From: Flavobacterium anhuiense
GTDB lineage: Bacteria > Bacteroidota > Bacteroidia > Flavobacteriales > Flavobacteriaceae
Direction of reading: 5' to 3'
Length of the DNA: 64,000 nt
Assembly (NCBI RefSeq): GCF_004151235.1
Contig: NZ_JUIV01000006.1
Location: forward strand, 175,335-239,334
Both the position numbers and the translations under genes were made by a program. The stretch's first letter is position 1. Each line of letters begins with the position of its first letter. Below are positions 58,941 to 64,000 of this stretch, piece by piece. The notes below the pieces were generated by a model that saw nothing but the letters and a program-made list of their open reading frames with translations, was not told the origin of the DNA and ran no database searches.

Positions 58941-60083
58941 ATGACAATAAATGTAGCAGATGCTGAAAAGCTGTTATCATACGCGGAAGAGATGGTTTCA
59001 TACGGTTATCAATTTGCAGCATATCCTTTGAAATTAATTACTGACAGCGATACTATTCAGTTTTTTAGAACATCGATGGCTGCAGCGGATTATTGCCTTG
59101 TAGGGCCTAATGATGTTGATTATTTTAAGAATATTCCAATAACATCTCTCATCAATGACTTAAACATAATTCTACAGAGCGGTATTGATACTTCTCGAAT
59201 AGAGACCGTTGATGTAAATGATTTCATGCATCTGTATAAAGAGAGAAATGAATTGAATGAAAACAACTTAAATGCAAATACAATGAACGAGAAAAATTTA
59301 GAATATCTAAAGGACCAGTTAAAATACACTGGAATGGGGGAAACGTTTGAAACAGAACTAAAAGAGAACATGCAGAAAGGTGATAAGGATTTTAAAATCA
59401 TCCATAGCGGGATTATGAATAATGGAGTGCCAAACAATGATACTTTGACAGTTGAATTGAATTTCAAGAAATCAGATCAGAGTGACATTTACTTTTTTAA
59501 TTCTTATCATGTGAATCTGCAGAAAGAAGAGAACAAGCCTGGACTGGAGCAAACATTTTATATAAATAATGATGGCACAAGTATAACTCTTAAGGAAGCT
59601 TACAATTTGATGGAAGGCCGTTCTGTGAACAAAGATCTTAAAACCAAGGAAGGGGAATCATACAACGCATGGTTAAAAATGGATTTTAAAGAATCAGAGA
59701 ACAATGGCAATTTTAAAATAAATCATTTTCATCAAAATTATGGCTATGACCTAGAGGCGAGTCTCGAAAAACATTCTATTAAAGAGCTTCAGACTCCAAA
59801 CTACAAAGAAAATCTGATGAGCTCACTTAAGAAAGGAAATCTACAGTCAGTAACTTTTGTTGTCAATGGTGTGGAAACTAAAATGTTTGTGGAGGCCAAT
59901 CCTCAGTTTAAAACATTAAATGTCTATGACGGAAGTCTGCAGAGAATCAATCATAGAGAAAGCAAACAGCAAAAACAGTCGGAATCTAAGGATAAAAATG
60001 TCAGCAAGGATAGTGATGGTGAACCAGCACAGAAAGAGCAGAACTCAACAGCTCGCAAAAGAAAAGCGGGTAAATCTGTGTAG
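58941..60083 (+). CDS. tra-operon accessory protein A of unknown function
   Basis: A 380-residue soluble protein. The N-terminal 110 residues are unknown (VADAEKLLSYAEEMVSYGYQ). Residues about 120-350 form a domain with repeated features: NNDTLTVELNFKKSDQSDIY, FNSYHVNLQKEENKPGLEQT, TLKEAYNLMEGRSVNKDLKT, INHFHQNYGYDLEASLEKHS, MFVEANPQFKTLNVYDG. The tail is highly charged and probably disordered. Proteins with this domain recur in Flavobacteriia elements after traN; role unknown. The next gene carries the same second domain. Confidence 0.75.
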   Translation: MTINVADAEKLLSYAEEMVSYGYQFAAYPLKLITDSDTIQFFRTSMAAADYCLVGPNDVDYFKNIPITSLINDLNIILQSGIDTSRIETVDVNDFMHLYKERNELNENNLNANTMNEKNLEYLKDQLKYTGMGETFETELKENMQKGDKDFKIIHSGIMNNGVPNNDTLTVELNFKKSDQSDIYFFNSYHVNLQKEENKPGLEQTFYINNDGTSITLKEAYNLMEGRSVNKDLKTKEGESYNAWLKMDFKESENNGNFKINHFHQNYGYDLEASLEKHSIKELQTPNYKENLMSSLKKGNLQSVTFVVNGVETKMFVEANPQFKTLNVYDGSLQRINHRESKQQKQSESKDKNVSKDSDGEPAQKEQNSTARKRKAGKSV

Positions 60084-60105
60084 GATTAATAATCAAAAGT
60101 AAAAA

Positions 60106-61152
60106 ATGATGGACAATCAGTCCCTTACCAATAGGCTTGCAATTGAAATAAATGATTGGAATAGTAAAGAGGAAAACCTAAAAAAACTTTTCCGTTCCAG
60201 TCCTTCAATTGAAACTTCTCTTTTAAAGCAGAAGTTAAAATGGTATGAAAGTGTGCTGGTTAGATATCGTAAGACGAATAGTGTTTATGAAAACCTTACT
60301 CTTCAAGTTGTGAAAGGCGAGCACGATAATCTGGTAAACCAGTTATACCCCGAAAAGCTAAGAAGGTTTATTTATAAAAACTTAATTCTAAAGATGACTA
60401 TCAGATTAAAATCTGCTATTTACAGCAAAACTGAAGCGAAATCTAACAATGAGCTTAAGGAAAAATTGGAAAGAATAGGTTTTAAAGATGCTTTTAAAAA
60501 AGTCGAGAGATACATGAATCTGGGAGAAACGAAATTTATTGTGCCTGTTTCTTACTATTTAAATGAAAAAGAGAGACTAGATCATTCTCTTAATTTTAAA
60601 AAAGATGAGTCCGGCCAATATAAATTCGAAGGATTTAAAACCAGTCTTTATTCACAATCCAAAAATGAAGATAATAGACAGCATTTTTTTACAGACGATG
60701 GTGTTAATGCAAGACAGTCTTATGAATTACTTTCAGGTCGGGCGGTTTTGATCGATGGAATCTGGAAGCAATTGGATTTAAATGATAAAGATGCATCTGG
60801 CAGTTATAGAGTAAAAGAATTTCCTCAAGAGTACGGCTATGATTTAAAGAAGGCTTTGGAAGAATTGCCTATAAATTCTTTGGATCAATTACAGGTTGGG
60901 GAAATCTTGAGATCTTTAAAAAATGGAGGCAGAGAACTGGTTAAATTAGAAAGAAATGGCAGTTCTCAAAATTTTTATGTAGAAGCTAATCCACAAAATA
61001 GAGGGCTTGTGATCCACAATGAAGATTTAAAAAAAGTATTGCTTCCGGATCTTTTAAATCAAAATTCCAAAACTTCAAACAAGCAGGCACGGAATGTAGC
61101 GATACAGAACTCTCAAAGACAACATAGAACAGCTAAAAGTAAAAGTTTATAA
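60106..61152 (+). CDS. tra-operon accessory protein B of unknown function
   Basis: A 348-residue soluble protein that shares the domain of the preceding gene: SLNFKKDESGQYKFEGFKTS, ARQSYELLSGRAVLIDGIWK, EFPQEYGYDLKKALEELPIN, and NFYVEANPQNRGLVIHNEDL align with the matching segments of protein A in order. The N-terminal 110 residues are different and helical (TNRLAIEINDWNSKEENLKK). The spacing to the previous gene is 22 bases. The pair looks like an old duplication followed by divergence. Both are basic and lack signal peptides, so they probably act in the cytoplasm. Confidence 0.72.
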   Translation: MMDNQSLTNRLAIEINDWNSKEENLKKLFRSSPSIETSLLKQKLKWYESVLVRYRKTNSVYENLTLQVVKGEHDNLVNQLYPEKLRRFIYKNLILKMTIRLKSAIYSKTEAKSNNELKEKLERIGFKDAFKKVERYMNLGETKFIVPVSYYLNEKERLDHSLNFKKDESGQYKFEGFKTSLYSQSKNEDNRQHFFTDDGVNARQSYELLSGRAVLIDGIWKQLDLNDKDASGSYRVKEFPQEYGYDLKKALEELPINSLDQLQVGEILRSLKNGGRELVKLERNGSSQNFYVEANPQNRGLVIHNEDLKKVLLPDLLNQNSKTSNKQARNVAIQNSQRQHRTAKSKSL

Positions 61153-61162
61153 ATTATTCAAA

Positions 61163-61447
61163 ATGGAAAATTTAAAACCGCTATCGGACTTTTTTACAGC
61201 AATTGAAAATGATTTTCGGATAAGCTCAACACATATTGCAATTTACATGTCTTTGCTTCAATATAGGACGCAGAATCAGTTTGTAAACCCAATACAGGTC
61301 TATAGACATGATATAACACCACTAGCAAAGATTTCCTCTCCGCATACTTATCACAGATGCATCCAGGAATTGAGTGATTATGGATATCTTAAATACGAGC
61401 CTTCGTTTAAGAAAACACAAGGAAGCAAGATTTACTTTTACGATTGA
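61163..61447 (+). CDS. winged-helix regulator
   Basis: A 94-residue small protein: ISSTHIAIYMSLLQYRTQNQ, VYRHDITPLAKISSPHTYHR and CIQELSDYGYLKYEPSFKKT form a compact winged-helix unit, with the recognition helix in SSPHTYHRCIQELSD. Many Flavobacteriia elements carry such a protein at the end of the tra operon; it may regulate transfer. It starts 10 bases after protein B and is followed by a terminator. Confidence 0.72.
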   Translation: MENLKPLSDFFTAIENDFRISSTHIAIYMSLLQYRTQNQFVNPIQVYRHDITPLAKISSPHTYHRCIQELSDYGYLKYEPSFKKTQGSKIYFYD

Positions 61448-61461
61448 ACTTATATAATAAT

Positions 61462-61487
61462 AAAAGCCCGTAAAATGGGCTTTTATT
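61462..61487 (+). terminator. terminator at the end of the tra operon
   Basis: AAAAGCCC (61462-61469) pairs with GGGCTTTT (61477-61484), followed by an AT-rich tail. Confidence 0.75.
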
Positions 61488-61498
61488 ATTTTAATTAG

Positions 61499-61648
61499 AT
61501 GATGACGGAAGATGAAGAAGAAAAAATTAGAGGGAAGTTTACTCCAGAGAAAGTTATGCAAATGTTAGACTCTGAGGGGATGAATGTTACAATTGAAGAA
61601 GCAATTGAAATTTATTTCCTTTCAGAGAGCTTGAAACCAGCCAAATAA
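61499..61648 (+). CDS. 49-residue acidic microprotein
   Basis: A short frame MMTEDEEEKIRGKFTPEKVM, then SEGMNVTIEEAIEIYFLSES, ending KPAK. Strongly acidic and helical with a coherent hydrophobic pattern (VMQML, ALEIYFL-type), so probably coding. It lies between the tra terminator and the excisionase-like gene. Function unknown; it may be part of the excision control unit. Confidence 0.5.
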   Translation: MMTEDEEEKIRGKFTPEKVMQMLDSEGMNVTIEEAIEIYFLSESLKPAK

Positions 61649-61682
61649 TATTGATGCAAGCCTTTTTGCATCTACAAAACTT

Positions 61683-62024
61683 ATGAATATTATGAAACCA
61701 TATAAATTTGAAGATTTGCCGGATATTTTAGGAACCCTTTCTTTGCGACTAGAAAATATTGAAAGGATTTTAAAAAATAATGCGAAAGAGGATAAAGAGA
61801 TTGATGATAATTTACTTACTATCCAGGATGCTTCAAAACTCTTGAAGCTTTCTGTTGCCACTATATATTCTAAAGTATGCAGGAATGAACTGCCAGTAAG
61901 CAAAAAGGGCAAGCGCCTATATTTCCAAAAGACTGAACTGCTTGACTGGATTAAGTCCGGGCGAATTAAGACGATAGCAGAAATCCAAAAAGAAGTAAAT
62001 AACAGGTTAGATAAAAGATACTAA
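61683..62024 (+). CDS. excisionase-like helix-turn-helix protein
   Basis: A 113-residue protein with a coiled N-terminal part (LGTLSLRLENIERILKNNAK) and the MerR/excisionase-type HTH NLLTIQDASKLLKLSVATIY, SKVCRNELPVSKKGKRLYFQ, KTELLDWIKSG. This is the common Bacteroidetes excisionase pattern, which in these elements helps an integrase remove the element. No integrase gene is next to it in the window. A terminator follows 7 bases after the stop. Confidence 0.8.
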   Translation: MNIMKPYKFEDLPDILGTLSLRLENIERILKNNAKEDKEIDDNLLTIQDASKLLKLSVATIYSKVCRNELPVSKKGKRLYFQKTELLDWIKSGRIKTIAEIQKEVNNRLDKRY

Positions 62025-62031
62025 AATTAAG

Positions 62032-62057
62032 AACTGCAATTTTTTTGCAGTTTTTTT
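62032..62057 (+). terminator. terminator after the excisionase-like gene
   Basis: AACTGCAA (62032-62039) pairs with TTGCAGTT (62045-62052), with a T-rich tail. Seven bases downstream of the stop. Confidence 0.75.
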
Positions 62058-62059
62058 AT

Positions 62060-62084
62060 TTGTACCCCATTTGTACCTTTTGCC
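62060..62084. repeat. GTACC/TTTGTACC repeat beside the excisionase gene, candidate element boundary
   Basis: TTTGTACCCCA is followed at once by TTTGTACCTTTTGC, two direct copies of TTTGTACC with an 11-base period. The reverse complement octamer (GGGTACAA) is also doubled at 48805. Position just after the excisionase gene suits an attachment or recombinase-binding site. Confidence 0.4.
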
Positions 62085-62301
62085 AATGCATCCCTTACAA
62101 ATTCTGGAAAGTGAATTTCTGGAACTGGATTTCTCACTGTTATAGAAGTGTAAATTTATTTTGGATTTTATGAATGATTTGGAGAGATAAAATCGCTCAC
62201 TACTGAATTTTACTGTTCTATCTCGAGTAGTCCCTTTATCTTATCTGCCTATTTCATTAAATGGATTCAGCAATTGACTTTTTCTTCTATTTTTAATTCA
62301 A
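62085..62301. other. noncoding region beyond the element end
   Basis: No gene or clear repeat seen. Might include the true junction of the mobile element with the host chromosome. Confidence 0.3.
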
Positions 62302-62535
62302 TCATCTTCTTTGCATTTTCCCATTCAGAGTCGATAATGCTAAAAATGCAGTATCTCTAGGATATCCATTTGGCTCAATCTTGTCTTTACGGAAAACGCC
62401 TTCGAAAACACCGCCGATTTTTTCGATAGCTTTTCTCGAGCGAATGTTATCAGCTTTAGCTCTAAACTGAACCCGATTTGCATTTAATACATCAAAAGAA
62501 TAAGAAAGCAGAAGCAGCTTAAAAAATATTTCCAA
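62302..62535 (-). pseudogene. C-terminal fragment of a GNAT acetyltransferase
   Basis: The frame reads LSYSFDVLNANRVQFRAKAD, NIRSRKAIEKIGGVFEGVFR, KDKIEPNGYPRDTAF, the last third of a RimJ-type GNAT acetyltransferase (motifs around N-xRSxxAIEKxGxxxEGxxRK). A normal member has about 170 residues, and the acetyl-CoA-binding first half is missing upstream. A remnant left by deletion or insertion. Confidence 0.65.
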
Positions 62536-62711
62536 GGATTTCTCCTTGGATAGATATAGTTTCTCTATTAATAATCAAAGATATGATACTGAAAATTCAC
62601 GTAATTATCCTTGTTTATTTGTTTGCAGGTTTCTGATGCAGCTTGCTTTTTGAAAATTGTATTATATTCGTTAGTGTTTATTTATCAATTAGATATAATA
62701 AAGCAATTGAA

Positions 62712-63140
62712 ATGGAACAAATAAAAAAGAAAATTATGTGGCAATATTATTTAATCCTAGGACTAGGGCTAGTGTTCCTTTTACTGGCAATATTCTGTTT
62801 CCGTAATACAATATTATTTCTAAAAAATGGAGATAAAGCTACTGCAACTGTTATTGACCTTTACAGATACGAATCAGATGGCATAGTGTTTGCTCCAATC
62901 TTTACTTTTCGGACAAAAGATAACCAATTGGTAACATATGAACTAGCAGAAGGAACAGATCCTCCTTCCTGGAAAATAGGCGAGACGACAACTGTCATCT
63001 ATAATCCTTCAGATCCATCGGAAGTAAGTTTGTGTAGTTACTTTAGAGTATTTATATGGACATTGGTTCTGTTATCAATTGCTCTTCCATTATTAGTTAT
63101 TGGAGGGGGATATTTTATCGCAGCGAGATTTATCCTCTAA
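62712..63140 (+). CDS. DUF3592-like membrane protein
   Basis: A 142-residue protein from the ATG at 62712 (MEQIKKKIMWQYYLILGLGL). Two membrane helices flank a soluble extracytoplasmic domain: TATVIDLYRYESDGIVFAPI, FTFRTKDNQLVTYELAEGTD, WKIGETTTVIYNPSDPSEVS. This is the DUF3592 layout, a small envelope protein of unknown function. The longer frame from 62643 adds a leader that is likely noncoding. Confidence 0.8.
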   Translation: MEQIKKKIMWQYYLILGLGLVFLLLAIFCFRNTILFLKNGDKATATVIDLYRYESDGIVFAPIFTFRTKDNQLVTYELAEGTDPPSWKIGETTTVIYNPSDPSEVSLCSYFRVFIWTLVLLSIALPLLVIGGGYFIAARFIL

Positions 63141-63178
63141 TAAATAGCAGAGGTGTTGTTTTGCAATTGTGCTGCAGG

Positions 63179-63331
63179 CTAATTTTTAAGCGTTGCTTTC
63201 TTTTTTTCAGTTTTCTTTTTCATTAGTTTTTTCTTCTGGAAAAAATCGCTTAAAGCTTTTTCTTCAGTTGGCGTCAGAGAGTTTAGTCCGCCTATGCTGT
63301 CTATTTCCAGGTCTAATTTTTTTGTTTTCAT
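63179..63331 (-). CDS. small basic protein downstream of the 175-residue gene
   Basis: A 50-residue protein, MKTKKLDLEIDSIGGLNSLT, PTEEKALSDFFQKKKLMKKK, ending ATLKN. A short acidic-helical start is followed by a Lys-rich tail. It begins 6 bases after the 175-residue gene, in the same direction, so the two form an operon. Possibly the antitoxin or partner of that protein; the small size and basic charge fit such a role, but I do not recognise a family. Confidence 0.5.
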   Translation of the reverse strand: MKTKKLDLEIDSIGGLNSLTPTEEKALSDFFQKKKLMKKKTEKKKATLKN

Positions 63332-63337
63332 AATTAT

Positions 63338-63865
63338 TTATTTTTGAAAATATCTATTGATTAATTTCAAAGCTGATTTTGTTTCAATTATCATAATCCT
63401 TCCGCCAAAATGGAATGCTCCAAGCGTTTTTTCATAATGGCCGACTAATTGCGACTTTGAAAGGAAAGAAACATTTCCATCATGTCCGCGCTGAAAAGAT
63501 AATTTGCAGGCATAAGCGACCAGATTGCCGGCGACGCCTACATAAACTTTTGTTTTGCCTTTATTGAAAGGGGCACTTTCCACCAAATGCATGTAAACAT
63601 GATCCGACTTTACTTCCAAACTTATCAGACCTTGAATTATTGTTGAATTTCCAACAATTGTAAGTTTGTAGATATCTCTGATTGGGTTTTTAAATTCTTC
63701 TTTCCAATTGAAGAGCCAGCCGTTTTTCTTTGTCAGATGCTTTAAATCAGAATTCTGGAGAACAGAAATTTCTGTTTGAAAGCTGTCTCCGGTTATGGCA
63801 TTTTCTATAGAGTTTGTCAGTTTGTCAATTATAAAATCAAGCCCCGATTCGTTTTCTTTATCCAT
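63338..63865 (-). CDS. unknown 175-residue protein in a two-gene unit
   Basis: A soluble alpha/beta protein: MDKENESGLDFIIDKLTNSI, QGLISLEVKSDHVYMHLVES, GVAGNLVAYACKLSFQRGHD, GNVSFLSKSQLVGHYEKTLG, AFHFGGRIMIIETKSALKLI. The strand-helix order, with a G-x-A/G turn before a helix and Y in the later helix, resembles the GNAT acetyltransferase fold, so it may be an acetyltransferase-type toxin. Conserved style suggests a real gene. The partner small gene follows directly. No known name. Confidence 0.6.
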   Translation of the reverse strand: MDKENESGLDFIIDKLTNSIENAITGDSFQTEISVLQNSDLKHLTKKNGWLFNWKEEFKNPIRDIYKLTIVGNSTIIQGLISLEVKSDHVYMHLVESAPFNKGKTKVYVGVAGNLVAYACKLSFQRGHDGNVSFLSKSQLVGHYEKTLGAFHFGGRIMIIETKSALKLINRYFQK

Positions 63866-63960
63866 CTAGCTAATTTAAGGAATAAAATCCGATTTTGAAA
63901 ATATTTTTGCCATGTGTTTAGAAGGCGGCAAGCCACTGGGCAAGAGTTTTTTTTATTCTG

Positions 63961-64000
<40 letters not shown>

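Overview
The window looks like a stretch of a Flavobacterium-type genome (Bacteroidota) made mostly of mobile DNA. The signs are a Bacteroidetes conjugation operon (traE to traN), MobA/MobB/MobC-type mobilization genes, PcfJ/PcfK, a SusC/SusD pair, MauE/DUF6520 genes, AraC regulators with TPR sensor domains, and promoter-like TAnnTTTG boxes. Everything was read by eye from the sequence; no database search was run, so family names rest on motif recognition.

Layout. 1-2.6 kb: the N-terminal part of a multi-PAS sensor protein running off the left edge, a small gene and a frameshifted gene. 2.7-5.3 kb: leftward accessory operon ssb - unknown - pcfK - pcfJ. 5.6-8.7 kb: an SH3-like/metallo-beta-lactamase gene split by an in-frame TAG, then a beta-helix-like membrane protein. 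8.9-19.4 kb: a DNA repair and mutagenesis block with both exonuclease VII subunits, a UvrD/PcrA helicase, AlkB, a DnaE-type polymerase and a DinB polymerase. 19.8-21 kb: a single-domain response regulator and small genes. This left third is visibly richer in G+C than the rest.

21.2-27.3 kb: mobilization module (mobC coupling protein, mobB relaxase, mobA, candidate oriT), with a two-gene abortive-infection-like cassette inserted between mobB and mobC. mobA and mobC carry nearly the same upstream sequence, which suggests joint control. 27.3-36.9 kb: cargo for the cell envelope, with a MauE-like protein, a DUF6520 exported peptide, and a leftward susC-susD-S9 peptidase operon that probably takes up and cleaves peptides.

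37.1-43.3 kb: the most interesting part. A large nested palindrome is followed by an XRE regulator with its own operator, then a tight four-gene operon: a FokI-type tandem adenine methyltransferase, a winged-helix plus DUF262 protein, an AAA ATPase with DUF3696, and a protein with a possible RNase-toxin C-terminus. No ordinary restriction endonuclease is visible. I read this as a candidate modification-coupled defence system.

43.4-48.7 kb: a TPR-AraC regulator, small envelope proteins, a second AraC regulator, a gene of unknown role and a YqaE/Pmp3 peptide. 48.9-62.1 kb: the transfer operon (structured leader, traE, F, G, I, two traI-like genes, J, K, L, M, N, two paralogous accessory genes, a winged-helix gene and an excisionase-like gene). 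Nothing resembling traO-traQ or an integrase is present. 62.1-64 kb: a GNAT remnant, a DUF3592 protein, a compact two-gene unit resembling a toxin-antitoxin pair, and an (AGTT)n repeat running off the right edge.
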